This document shows positions 50,123-58,149 of a stretch of DNA of 64,000 nt, piece after piece. Both the position numbers and the translations under genes were made by a program. Source of the stretch: Clostridium_AW sp040797845 (GTDB lineage Bacteria > Bacillota > Clostridia > Clostridiales > Clostridiaceae). Position 1 is the first letter of the stretch. Each line of letters opens with the position of its first letter. The stretch spans positions 62,001-126,000 of the forward strand of contig JBFNFA010000005.1 of assembly GCA_040797845.1 (NCBI GenBank), written 5' to 3'. Below the pieces are notes generated by a model that saw only the letters and a program-made list of their open reading frames with translations, was not told where the DNA came from and searched no databases.

Positions 50123-50138
50123 AGGAAATTTATATAAT
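50123..50138 (+). repeat. R2 repeat, right half only
   Basis: AGGAAATTTATATAAT, the invariant 3' part of R2, 30 nt before the next start codon. First member of the R2 block. Confidence 0.6.
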
Positions 50139-50167
50139 ACTTAATGAGATATTTGATGGAGGGTCAT

Positions 50168-51427
50168 ATGCGGGTTTTTATATCAATAACACAGGATTTA
50201 AAAAAGGCTGTTCCATTCCAAAGGATGCTGCCCTATATATCGGACAAGCTTAAAGAGCAAAGTCTTACACCTGCACGTTACTTATTCGCATTTCAAGATG
50301 TGCCGAATACTAAGAATCAACTATTTTCTAAAACTTCTATGGGCAAACTGGTGAAAGCGTTCCCGCAGTTTGAAGATTATCTGTGGCCGCACAGTGAACA
50401 AAGACCGTGCGAGACTACAGCCTCTAATTTTCCTGCTGTGAGCGGGCTTACCTATGTGCAGCAGGGAATCCCCAATGCAATAACACCGGAGATGCTGACA
50501 GCGGTGGCTGAGAAAATTCCTAAGCCGTATTCCTTCTATAGTACCACCATCCTATTGGATGCCATTCCGTGGTTTGGAGACAGCAACCCCGAGCCGGCAT
50601 TATCTTGCGGTATACAGGATGTTCCCTGTGCAACGGACGGTATGAATCTATACAATGCAGAGTGCAGTTTCTATCAATCTGACAGTATTGTTTTAGCAAA
50701 ATGCTTTGATTATGGAACCAACTACAATCCCATGCATCTGCGCTTTGAAGTAACGCCATTTATCGAAACTGATATGCTTGAGCAGATGGATGAGCAAATC
50801 GAAAAAATCAGCGCGTCGTTTGGTGGTAAACGCAGAATGAAGCAGATGGGCTGCTGTTTTCCACCTGAAGAAATAGCTCGTTTTGATGCTGCTGCAAAAC
50901 AGATGGAGTTGTTTTTGCAGAAACGAAGTGAGGCATGGGCACAGTTGCCTATGCCAAGCGGAATTCCATTTGGCGGAGGGGCTTACCAATCAGTTGCAAA
51001 TGCTCCCAAGGACAAGGATTTTCAACATCGAAACACAGCATCTTATTTCAAGAAGATACTCAAAGAAAACGGATTTCTCTGGCATCACCCGAAAATCAAC
51101 GGATATTGTGACTTCGGAAAAATTCTCCCAGAGGGTAATTACGCGCTGAATATAAGCACAGAGCTTCGTCGCGGAGATTCGTTGCATATCTACTTACGGT
51201 GCTCAGGCTACAATTTTTTTATCAGTCATGTGTTGGCTAGCGATCGCCCATGTCATTCGATGTATGAACTGGAGCTGTATACCTCCGATTTCAAGAAAGT
51301 TATACAGCTTTGGGAGAGTGAAGTTGTTCCGGAAATTCGACGGCTTTTCGGGGATACCCCAGATTGGTATGCGCATTCCATCCATTATGACAACTATATT
51401 GGATGTACTATCCGCAATCAGCCGTAG
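50168..51427 (+). CDS. Unknown 420-residue protein, GC-richer than neighbours
   Basis: A 419-residue soluble protein with no recognised domain. Landmarks are RVFISITQDLKKAVPFQRML at the start, GLTYVQQGIPNAITPEM, a CCFPPEEIARFD segment and NFFISHVLASDRPCHSMYEL near the end. Codon use is clearly more GC-rich than in flanking cassettes, indicating a separate origin. ATG 50168 follows TGGAGGGTCAT. It is three times larger than the other cassette proteins. Confidence 0.7.
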   Translation: MRVFISITQDLKKAVPFQRMLPYISDKLKEQSLTPARYLFAFQDVPNTKNQLFSKTSMGKLVKAFPQFEDYLWPHSEQRPCETTASNFPAVSGLTYVQQGIPNAITPEMLTAVAEKIPKPYSFYSTTILLDAIPWFGDSNPEPALSCGIQDVPCATDGMNLYNAECSFYQSDSIVLAKCFDYGTNYNPMHLRFEVTPFIETDMLEQMDEQIEKISASFGGKRRMKQMGCCFPPEEIARFDAAAKQMELFLQKRSEAWAQLPMPSGIPFGGGAYQSVANAPKDKDFQHRNTASYFKKILKENGFLWHHPKINGYCDFGKILPEGNYALNISTELRRGDSLHIYLRCSGYNFFISHVLASDRPCHSMYELELYTSDFKKVIQLWESEVVPEIRRLFGDTPDWYAHSIHYDNYIGCTIRNQP

Positions 51428-51440
51428 CCACATTATGACC

Positions 51441-51487
51441 ATTAGCTCCTGTAGGCGAATTAAAACAAAGCTGCAGGAAATTTATAT
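51441..51487 (+). repeat. R2 hairpin repeat copy 1
   Basis: TCCTGTAG (51447-51454) pairs with CTGCAGGA (51471-51478) through one G-U; the AATTTATAT box follows. Confidence 0.8.
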
Positions 51488-51511
51488 TTGTTGAGTCTTA
51501 TGGAGGTTTTT

Positions 51512-51907
51512 ATGCTATGTACGAAAATATATATAAGTGACACCAAGAAACCTATGACAATAGAAAGCACATCTGGTATTTCGGAAGGACAACATAATGC
51601 TATATTGGATAAAATAGGTAAAGGCTATATCTATTTAGAATACACTGTAGGTGATATCAGTTTATCAGTTGAGTTTAATAAGGAAAAAGCAGCATTTATT
51701 GGATGGGTTGACGAATATAATGATGACATTTCTTATTTTGACAATGGAAGTCAAAATATCTATTCCGTAGATTTAATTATCAATGCTTGCCCTCAAGAAA
51801 GAATGATGTGCTATTCATTGAAGGATATTAAAGTTATCATTATGCATTTTTGTAAAACAGGAGAAAAGCATCCATCTTTTAAATGGATTTCGGATGCTGA
51901 CATTTGA
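51512..51907 (+). CDS. Imm1-like immunity protein
   Basis: A 131-residue protein. The C-terminal motif IMHFCKTGEKHPSFKWISD resembles the conserved end of Imm1 proteins (aromatic, Gly, Pro, Trp). The centre is beta-rich (YIYLEYTVGDISLSVEF). Imm1 proteins neutralise deaminase or nuclease toxins in polymorphic toxin systems. ATG 51512 follows TGGAGGTTTT. Confidence 0.55.
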   Translation: MLCTKIYISDTKKPMTIESTSGISEGQHNAILDKIGKGYIYLEYTVGDISLSVEFNKEKAAFIGWVDEYNDDISYFDNGSQNIYSVDLIINACPQERMMCYSLKDIKVIIMHFCKTGEKHPSFKWISDADI

Positions 51908-51919
51908 TGTGAAGAGTGT

Positions 51920-51960
51920 GGGCATTTTTTAGTATTAAAACAACGCTATAGGAATTTATA
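51920..51960 (+). repeat. R2 repeat, left arm degraded
   Basis: GGGCATT, AAAACAACGCTATAGGAATT then TATA. The right arm is CTATAGGA but no matching left arm remains. Confidence 0.6.
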
Positions 51961-51977
51961 CAATTAGGAGGATAAGT

Positions 51978-52514
51978 ATGCCTATCTATCAACCAGAGCA
52001 GTATAATTTAGTAATAAAGAGAATAAAAGAAAAATGCATAGCCGAAGATAGTTTCTTGGGAGAGCAACTATTAGAACAAGAAATCTGCTTATTTGAAAAG
52101 AACCACGATACCATACTTCCTGAGGCTTATCGAAAATTTTTGCTTGAGGTAGGCGATGGCTGTGATATGATTGGTGGATTCAAAATGAAATCTCTTGATA
52201 TGATAGACAGATTGATATCAGAAAAATTATCAGCTACTTTTCCCTTTGAAGATCCTTGGATTTGGGAGGATGAAGAATGTCCATCCGAATCTCAGTTATT
52301 GGAAGTTGGGAATGGAAACATTGAGCTTATTCATATTGGAGATGCACAATCCTATAATTTAATTGTCATAGGGAAATGTCGTGGGGAAATTTGGTTTTTT
52401 TGTGATGTAGGAATACAGCCCTGTTGGCAGCGTCAAGATTTCTTGGGTTGGTTTGAAAAATGGCTTGATTATGGTAATGATGTTGATTATTTTACAGAAT
52501 ATCAGTATGAATAA
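51978..52514 (+). CDS. SMI1/KNR4 (SUKH) family immunity protein
   Basis: A 178-residue SUKH protein: ICLFEKNHDTILPEAYRKFL, VGDGCDMIGGFKM, then NIELIHIGDAQSYNLIVIG, EIWFFCDVG and a final DFLGWFEKWLDYG helix. SUKH proteins are the most common class of immunity proteins to contact-dependent and polymorphic toxins. ATG 51978 follows TAGGAGGATAAGT. Confidence 0.85.
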   Translation: MPIYQPEQYNLVIKRIKEKCIAEDSFLGEQLLEQEICLFEKNHDTILPEAYRKFLLEVGDGCDMIGGFKMKSLDMIDRLISEKLSATFPFEDPWIWEDEECPSESQLLEVGNGNIELIHIGDAQSYNLIVIGKCRGEIWFFCDVGIQPCWQRQDFLGWFEKWLDYGNDVDYFTEYQYE

Positions 52515-52517
52515 AAT

Positions 52518-52570
52518 GAGCATTCGCTCCTGTAGGTGATTTAATACCCATCTACAGGAAATTTATATAA
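52518..52570 (+). repeat. R2 hairpin repeat copy 2
   Basis: GAGCATTCGC, then TCCTGTAG (52528-52535) and CTACAGGA (52552-52559), perfect 8-bp arms with a 16-nt loop, then AATTTATATAA. Confidence 0.85.
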
Positions 52571-52594
52571 TCTCGATAATTAAGGAGAAAAATA

Positions 52595-53104
52595 ATGAAT
52601 AACATGAACAGAGATATAAACATTTACATAGCTGGTTTGGGAATTGCATTTTATTCTCTGGGTATGGTAACAGATATTGCTGTTGGAAGTAATTTTTTGA
52701 TGCAGGAGTTTAATTGCCCTGCTGATATTGGGGAACACATCCGAAAAGGTGATATAACTGCTTTCTGCACTGGAACACCTGGACAATTTGACCTGCGCTT
52801 TAGAAGTGGGTATCCCGACGAAACCATAAGCAAGGAATATCCTGTGGCTATACGGCTTGGACTTCAAGTGAAAGGCGGTAAAATCCATGTCATAGATTTG
52901 TATTGGCTTATGGAATTTGACACTGAATGCCCGCAGGAACAAGTAGTAGAAGTCCAAGATGGTTTCTATCATATCACAGCACTCACCAGAAAGCCGAATT
53001 CTGGAAGATGGGGGGATAATCAGACAATCTATATTTATCTCAATGAACTCCCTGAAATGCCAGAATTAACATGGAATGGGGCACCGCTATTGTTTGTTGA
53101 ATGA
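52595..53104 (+). CDS. Unknown beta-rich protein of the cassette array
   Basis: A 169-residue protein with many strands (YIAGLGIAFYSLGMVTDIAV, then VIDLYWLMEFDTECP and NQTIYIYLNELPEMPELTWN). No signal peptide. ATG follows AAGGAGAAAAATA. Family not recognised; an R2 copy stands directly upstream, as for its neighbours. Confidence 0.68.
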   Translation: MNNMNRDINIYIAGLGIAFYSLGMVTDIAVGSNFLMQEFNCPADIGEHIRKGDITAFCTGTPGQFDLRFRSGYPDETISKEYPVAIRLGLQVKGGKIHVIDLYWLMEFDTECPQEQVVEVQDGFYHITALTRKPNSGRWGDNQTIYIYLNELPEMPELTWNGAPLLFVE

Positions 53105-53165
53105 ACAAGGTTACGAACATAATATGAATGACAAAACAAGAACTTGCTAGGGTAGCTCAAAATAA

Positions 53166-53190
53166 AGCAAAGCTATAGGAAATTTACATA
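53166..53190 (+). repeat. R2 repeat, right half
   Basis: AGCAAAGCTATAGGAAATTT then ACATA. The left arm is not recognisable. Confidence 0.6.
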
Positions 53191-53212
53191 ACATTGTATG
53201 GGAGGAACAATT

Positions 53213-53659
53213 ATGAGTTGGGAACTAAAACAAATCTTTATGCCAAATCCAAATCCGAACAATGACTATACAAACTATGAAAAGAAGTTACAACCTCAAA
53301 TGCGGTTTGCCAATCCAAAACTGAAAGATCTTTTTGAAAATCATGAAGATGAGATCATGAAGATCGTGGTCAAAGAAATCACAGAGTATTTAGAAGATGA
53401 AAGTGCTTGCAATGATGATTTGCATATGTTTCCTCGCAGATGTGAAATGACAGGCGAATGGTATGTTGGTGGTATTGCGTTACGTGAAGAAAACGGAAGA
53501 ATTTGGGGGAGCGTTTTTACGCGCTTCTTGGGATATTATCCCCATCCCTCTGTTCGTATGCCAATAGATGATTATCTCGGATTAGAAGTATGGATAGAAT
53601 ATGATCCAGAGCATAAAAAATTTATTTTTGATGGAGGACTTGACAGTTCTTCGATTTGA
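53213..53659 (+). CDS. Unknown small protein of the cassette array
   Basis: A 148-residue acidic protein (helical first half, FENHEDEIMKIVVKEITEYL; beta second half, GEWYVGGIALREENGRIWGS). Not recognised. ATG 53213 follows GGGAGGAACAAT; an in-frame start at 53198 lacks a site. Confidence 0.68.
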   Translation: MSWELKQIFMPNPNPNNDYTNYEKKLQPQMRFANPKLKDLFENHEDEIMKIVVKEITEYLEDESACNDDLHMFPRRCEMTGEWYVGGIALREENGRIWGSVFTRFLGYYPHPSVRMPIDDYLGLEVWIEYDPEHKKFIFDGGLDSSSI

Positions 53660-53711
53660 ATTGCCTAAACGAACAATGTCAAATTAAAATATGTCTAAAA
53701 GGAGTTTTATT

Positions 53712-54299
53712 ATGGATATTATTAAACTGTTGCAACAGGATGAAAATTTGTCTGACCTTTTGTGTTATATTTGTGATGTTGAAATTCTTTCGGAATTCAA
53801 ATCTCCACAAGATGAATTTGGGCATTTAGCCTATAGTATAACTGGAAAAACCTTCGCAAAAGAAGGCACAGGAAGTGAATACATCTTATTGGAAGATGGT
53901 TCAGTTGGATTTTGGGGAAGTGAGGGCGAAAGCGGAAGAATTGCCGATAGCCTTTATGATTTTTTTGTGTTTATGGTAAACTGTCCATTTTGGCGTGATT
54001 ATTTGAATGCTGCATCATATCAAAATATGGAACGTCTCCAAAGCTTCGCAAAAGAACTCATGGAAGAACATAGACAAATGGTTGAAGAAGATATGGATAT
54101 GGACTTGGATGAAACCCAAAAAGAATTGGCAGAGGGTTTGAGTATTCCGCTTGATAGCAATATTTCTAATGTGCTGATGAAGTTTTACCATAGTGCTACT
54201 AGAGAGCCACGTTTGATAACTACATATACGGAAAATGACGGAAGTACACATAGCAATACAGGTTCTCTGTTTGAAAGTAAAGGTATAGTTCGATTCTAG
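53712..54299 (+). CDS. SUKH-like distant immunity protein
   Basis: A 195-residue protein. The segment GSEYILLEDGSVGFWGSEGE then SGRIADSLYDFFVFMV and PFWRDYL resembles SUKH-like domains that end in a C-terminal helix region. A Met/Asp/Glu-rich helix (EEHRQMVEEDMDMDLDETQK) follows. ATG 53712 follows AAAAGGAG. The assignment to the SUKH superfamily is tentative. Confidence 0.5.
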   Translation: MDIIKLLQQDENLSDLLCYICDVEILSEFKSPQDEFGHLAYSITGKTFAKEGTGSEYILLEDGSVGFWGSEGESGRIADSLYDFFVFMVNCPFWRDYLNAASYQNMERLQSFAKELMEEHRQMVEEDMDMDLDETQKELAEGLSIPLDSNISNVLMKFYHSATREPRLITTYTENDGSTHSNTGSLFESKGIVRF

Positions 54300-54316
54300 G
54301 CTAATGTGAAGAAAAT

Positions 54317-54365
54317 GAGCATTCGTTTCTGTATGCAATACAAAGCTACAGAAAATTTATATAAT
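54317..54365 (+). repeat. R2 hairpin repeat copy 3 with a compensatory change
   Basis: TTTCTGTA (54326-54333) pairs with TACAGAAA (54347-54354). Relative to the other copies one C-G pair has become T-A on both arms, so pairing is kept. Confidence 0.8.
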
Positions 54366-54375
54366 AGGAGTAAGT

Positions 54376-54750
54376 ATGATACATATTGAAAGAGGAAAAG
54401 AAAAAGAAGCATTTATTGCTTTTGCCAATATGGCGGTTGCAAAATTAGCCGACAGAGAATACTCTTCGTTTTTAGCATTATTTGATAGCAGTCGCTTATC
54501 TGAAACAGATTTGATTTTAGCCCTCAAATATTTAGATGAATCTCGCCCAATACTTAAAATTGATGACCCAATAAAAAGTAAATGTGAGAATCGACGAATC
54601 GATATAATACCCTATAAAAGTGGACGGGGATATGCTATGGACTATGATTTAACAACAAATGGAGAGATAAATGATTTGACTATTCAATTTGAGTTTTTGG
54701 TAGAAGCAGAGGGATATTCTGTTTCCCTTGAAGATTTACATACTTTATAG
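54376..54750 (+). CDS. Unknown small protein of the cassette array
   Basis: A 124-residue protein: a helical first half (EAFIAFANMAVAKLADREYS) and a beta second half ending DLTIQFEFLVEAEGYSVSLE, DLHTL. The ending with an acidic residue before H-(T/V)-L is seen in small immunity-like families, but I cannot name this one. ATG follows TAGGAGTAAGT, 10 nt after R2. Confidence 0.65.
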   Translation: MIHIERGKEKEAFIAFANMAVAKLADREYSSFLALFDSSRLSETDLILALKYLDESRPILKIDDPIKSKCENRRIDIIPYKSGRGYAMDYDLTTNGEINDLTIQFEFLVEAEGYSVSLEDLHTL

Positions 54751-54767
54751 ATTGCTCTTAATATTAT

Positions 54768-54817
54768 GGGCATTCGCTCCTGTAGGTGAGTTGAAACAAC
54801 GCTACAGGAAATTTATA
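54768..54817 (+). repeat. R2 hairpin repeat copy 4
   Basis: GGGCATTCGC, perfect arms TCCTGTAG (54778-54785) and CTACAGGA (54802-54809), then AATTTATAT. Confidence 0.85.
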
Positions 54818-54882
54818 TTTGGCGTGGTAGGTAATATGGTAATAAGACGAACAGTGAAAATCGAAATTTGGAGATGATATGT

Positions 54883-55326
54883 ATGAAAAAAAATCAATTT
54901 TGGAAAATAATTAAAATGTTGGATTGGAGCAACGAGGGAAATGATGATAAGGTTTTAGCGCCTGTTATTCAGTATTTATCAGAGCAATCTGATGAAGAAA
55001 TATTTGAGTTTGAAAATATTATGTCCAAGCTATTATATGATATTGATAGTAAGAAAATAGCTATGCAATTATATGGAACATTAGAGCTTTTTTCCAATGA
55101 TTTATTCCTTTATCAGCGGTGTGTTGCAATCGTAAATGGGCAAGGTTATTATAGTTCTATTTTGTATGGAGGAAGAAGATTAGACCCAGATTTAGAGTTT
55201 GAATCAATATTATATGTACCAATCAAAGCATGGGCTAAAAAGCATCAACAAGATACATCCAACTACCCACATATTGCAGAGCCAAGTTATGAATCATGTA
55301 GTAATGAAGAGCTTTGGAAAAATTAA
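54883..55326 (+). CDS. DUF4240 family protein
   Basis: A 147-residue protein with the DUF4240 pattern: an N-terminal FWKIIKMLDW, a helix with SDEEIFEFENIMSKLLYDID, and LFLYQRCVAIVNGQGYYSSI. DUF4240 proteins are frequent in polyimmunity loci, with no known reaction. ATG 54883 follows TTGGAGATGATAT. Confidence 0.75.
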   Translation: MKKNQFWKIIKMLDWSNEGNDDKVLAPVIQYLSEQSDEEIFEFENIMSKLLYDIDSKKIAMQLYGTLELFSNDLFLYQRCVAIVNGQGYYSSILYGGRRLDPDLEFESILYVPIKAWAKKHQQDTSNYPHIAEPSYESCSNEELWKN

Positions 55327-55376
55327 ATTCGCAATAGATTTTTCGCTCTTTAAATATAAGATGGGAGGTTTTTACA

Positions 55377-56240
55377 ATGAAAGCTTATTATAGTGATAGG
55401 AGAGGACGATACGGCACTGGAGAAAGCTACGACTGGTTCTATAAATACGAGAATGAAGATGTTGAAATCTTTACAAGCTCGGATAGCTTATGGACATATA
55501 CTCCGATTGACGGCGGGATAGAGATTTTGCGTTATAACGGTAATAATATTAATATCGTTGTTCCGGCTGTCATCGATGGGAAAAATGTCGTTTCACTTGA
55601 CAGTACGTTTGATGGGTTTTATGAGCTAAAAAGAGCGGTTATTCCAGAAGGCGTAATTTCGGTAGCTGGCGTTTTTCATGGCTGCGAGGGTCTTGAAGAT
55701 GTTACTCTTCCGAAAAGCCTTGTTGATATGACTTATGCATTTAACTGCTGTTATTCTCTGAAAAATATTGATATGCCACCCAGGGTGAGGAATTTTTCAT
55801 GGGCATTTGAAGGCACCAAGCTTGAAAGTTTAATTTTTCCACAAGGCACCGAAGATATTTCGCATGTTTTTTGCGGTTCTGAATACATTAAATATGCTTT
55901 TATTCCAAATGGCGTGACAAATTCATACGAGGCTTTTTCCGACTGTGATGTGCTTACCGAAGTTGTTATTGAGGATGGTGTTACAAGCATTGACGAATGG
56001 GCGTTTTTTCATTGTCCCTCGCTCCTTGAACTTACAATTCCAGCAAGTGTTACGGAATTCGGCAAAAATTCTGTTGGGTTTATGGAAATGAGAGAGTACA
56101 CTAGCCCCGAAAAAATCGGTTTCAAGATAAAAGGTCAACAGGTTGTTCCAGGTTTTAAAATAAAAGGTACTCCGGGTTCAGTCGCCGAGAAGTATGCTAA
56201 GGAAAATGGGATTGAGTTTGTATCATTACTACAGCTATAA
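55377..56240 (+). CDS. BspA-like leucine-rich repeat protein, cytoplasmic
   Basis: A 287-residue protein. After a charged N-terminus (SDRRGRYGTGESYDWFYKYE) it consists of LRR_5 (BspA-like) repeats, e.g. ELKRAVIPEGV, GLEDVTLPKSL, SLKNIDMPPRV, LLELTIPASVTEFG. BspA-type proteins are usually secreted, but this one has no signal peptide. In this array it may bind a toxin. ATG 55377 follows GGGAGGTTTTTACA. No R2 copy precedes it. Confidence 0.8.
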   Translation: MKAYYSDRRGRYGTGESYDWFYKYENEDVEIFTSSDSLWTYTPIDGGIEILRYNGNNINIVVPAVIDGKNVVSLDSTFDGFYELKRAVIPEGVISVAGVFHGCEGLEDVTLPKSLVDMTYAFNCCYSLKNIDMPPRVRNFSWAFEGTKLESLIFPQGTEDISHVFCGSEYIKYAFIPNGVTNSYEAFSDCDVLTEVVIEDGVTSIDEWAFFHCPSLLELTIPASVTEFGKNSVGFMEMREYTSPEKIGFKIKGQQVVPGFKIKGTPGSVAEKYAKENGIEFVSLLQL

Positions 56241-56284
56241 GTTAAGCGAAAGACAGGGGTGGATGGTGGCAAGGAGAAACCATT

Positions 56285-56755
56285 ATGGATATTAGAAATG
56301 AAATAAAGAATATCGACTGGAGTCAATATGAAACTGCTTACGGAAATGCTAATCAGGACATTCCGGAATATTTGGACCAATCAAAATATATTCCAAAAGT
56401 TTCGAGCTTGTTGTTAGATTTATTTTCAGAAGATAAAGAATGTGCCATGAGAGCAACACATTACTTATGGTGTGGCTTATGCCATCAGCATGCGTTTGTA
56501 TCTTCTGCTGCGCTTCCAGCCTATGATTTTCTTATTTACGGTCTAAAGAATTTGGATGACAATTTGAAGATTGAAATATTAGACATACTACTAGGTTTTT
56601 CTATTTGTACAGCCGGATCGAGTCTATCTGATTCATGGCAAGGAAAATTAAGAGGTAAGTTAAAAGAGGATATGGGATATTTTCAAGAATTGGCATTGAA
56701 TACAAATGAAGAAATTTTATCTTTTGCTGAAAGTATTATTGAATGTTTAGAGTAG
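56285..56755 (+). CDS. HEAT-repeat-like immunity protein
   Basis: A 156-residue helical protein: NIDWSQYETAYGNANQDIPE, then ATHYLWCGLCHQHAFVSSAA, LPAYDFLIYGLK and EILDILLGF. The DWS...YG...IP, then LW...HQ...A.P.L order is typical of small HEAT-like proteins in polyimmunity loci. ATG 56285 follows AAGGAGAAACCATT. Confidence 0.65.
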   Translation: MDIRNEIKNIDWSQYETAYGNANQDIPEYLDQSKYIPKVSSLLLDLFSEDKECAMRATHYLWCGLCHQHAFVSSAALPAYDFLIYGLKNLDDNLKIEILDILLGFSICTAGSSLSDSWQGKLRGKLKEDMGYFQELALNTNEEILSFAESIIECLE

Positions 56756-56777
56756 ATTAAATTTTTTGCGGAAAATA

Positions 56778-56828
56778 AGTATTTTCTCCTGTAGGCGAAT
56801 TAAAAAAGCTACAGGAAATTTATATAAT
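56778..56828 (+). repeat. R2 hairpin repeat copy 5
   Basis: Perfect arms TCCTGTAG (56787-56794) and CTACAGGA (56809-56816) with a 14-nt loop, then AATTTATATAAT. Last member of the R2 block. Confidence 0.85.
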
Positions 56829-56853
56829 TTTTCATAGATGTGTGGAGGTAAAG

Positions 56854-57219
56854 ATGATTCTTAATGAGTTATTAGAGAAAATAAATCAAGAAATGTTTGA
56901 CGAAATAGATTGTGATTACATATTAGACCTGCGTGATTGCGAATGGTTCGATTCTAACTGGATGAATCTTTATAATCAAATAGAGCAATTAAAACTGACA
57001 AAAGAGTATTCAGAAGAGTCAAAACGCTTTTCTGATGAATATAGAAAAAAAGCTTTTTTGCAAGTGTATAATTTATCTCAAAACAGTGATTTAGCTGCCT
57101 GCATATCGGATGATTTTGGACTGATTTTTGATAGTATGCAGCTTGATGTCACAACATCTTGGTTAGACAAATTGATACAGTCATATCGGTCATCTAAAAT
57201 TCCATATGGTAATTTGTAA
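56854..57219 (+). CDS. Unknown helical protein of the cassette array
   Basis: A 121-residue acidic, helical protein (LDLRDCEWFDSNWMNLYNQI near the start, LAACISDDFGLIFDSMQLDV later). No membrane segment. ATG 56854 follows GTGGAGGTAAAG. Family not recognised; it lies between R2 copy 5 and an R1 copy. Confidence 0.68.
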   Translation: MILNELLEKINQEMFDEIDCDYILDLRDCEWFDSNWMNLYNQIEQLKLTKEYSEESKRFSDEYRKKAFLQVYNLSQNSDLAACISDDFGLIFDSMQLDVTTSWLDKLIQSYRSSKIPYGNL

Positions 57220-57232
57220 TTCTCACAGATTA

Positions 57233-57277
57233 TGAGCATAATCGGCAGTTGACAAATTTCAATTTATTGAGTGTTCG
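57233..57277 (+). repeat. R1 repeat copy
   Basis: TGAGCATAATCGGCAGTTGA followed by CAAATTTCAATTTATTGAG; R1 spacing resumes here after the R2 block. Confidence 0.8.
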
Positions 57278-57309
57278 TAATTGACAAGCAGGAAAGTGGG
57301 TGAATATAA

Positions 57310-57699
57310 ATGACAAGAGCGGAAGCAAGGTTAAAAATAGCCGTTCATGCAGGGAGAAACGATAATTTCTCAGAGGGATATGTATATGCTTTAAGATATG
57401 GATTTAAGAATTCACCTGAGTTGCAACAAAAATTTGATGAAATTTTTGTGTGTTTGAAAGAATTGAAAGAAACCTTTTACTCACCAGAAATTGAACGAGA
57501 ACTTCTTGCAGACTTAAACGAAATACTATATGAAAGCATTTTGTATAGTAGCAACAAAAAATCGGCTTATTGTGTAGTTGAGATTTTTACAGAAGTTTTA
57601 TCTGAAACTTTGGTTTATCTTTTGGAAAATGCTGAATATCCATTTGAAGCATTTGATAGCTACAAAGAAAACTATGATGACATGTTAAAGGGGTTTTGA
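57310..57699 (+). CDS. Unknown helical protein of the cassette array
   Basis: A 129-residue all-helical acidic protein (TRAEARLKIAVHAGRNDNFS at the start, KELKETFYSPEIERELLADL in the middle). Not recognised. ATG 57310 is preceded only by GTGGGTGAATATAA, so expression may depend on the upstream gene. It overlaps the region just before the next gene, suggesting an operon. Confidence 0.65.
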   Translation: MTRAEARLKIAVHAGRNDNFSEGYVYALRYGFKNSPELQQKFDEIFVCLKELKETFYSPEIERELLADLNEILYESILYSSNKKSAYCVVEIFTEVLSETLVYLLENAEYPFEAFDSYKENYDDMLKGF

Positions 57700-57722
57700 A
57701 GTACAACAAGGAGATGGAGATA

Positions 57723-58115
57723 ATGGAGTATTTTTATGATTTCTTAGTAGATTTTAATTTTAATGGTGACGCTGGTGAAGTTGAAATCATATCTATAAAT
57801 GAAATCAACTTGCCTCAAGATTACATTGAGTTTATGAAAAAATATAATGGTGGGGAAGGTAGTATCGGCAAAGGAGCATGGTTAATATTATTTCCATTAG
57901 AAGAATTAGAAGAAATAAACGAGGACTATTGTATAAATGAATTTCTTCCCAAGCATTGCATTATAGGTTCTTCCGGCGGTGGTGAATTATTTGGAGTGGA
58001 TACAAATGGAAATTATTTTGCTGTTCCGGCAGTTTCAATGTCTGATAAAGATAAGATTGTTTTAGGGAATACATTTTTTAAGTTTATTCAGCGTTTAGAT
58101 ACATATTTGGATTGA
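57723..58115 (+). CDS. SMI1/KNR4 (SUKH) family immunity protein
   Basis: A 130-residue SUKH protein: INLPQDYIEFMKKYNGGEGS, LILFPLEELEEINEDY, IGSSGGGELFGVDTNGNYF and a closing FFKFIQRLDTYL helix. ATG 57723 is chosen because AAGGAG (57708-57713) is 9 nt upstream; ATG 57714 touches the site. Confidence 0.88.
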   Translation: MEYFYDFLVDFNFNGDAGEVEIISINEINLPQDYIEFMKKYNGGEGSIGKGAWLILFPLEELEEINEDYCINEFLPKHCIIGSSGGGELFGVDTNGNYFAVPAVSMSDKDKIVLGNTFFKFIQRLDTYLD

Positions 58116-58149
58116 TAGTTTAAAAGTAAAAATTAGAAGGAGAATTAAA

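Noticed and set aside
51441..56828. R2 hairpins as simple rho-independent terminators
   Set aside because: The right arm is followed by GAAATTTATAT rather than a T-run, and the elements are conserved in sequence and not just in shape.
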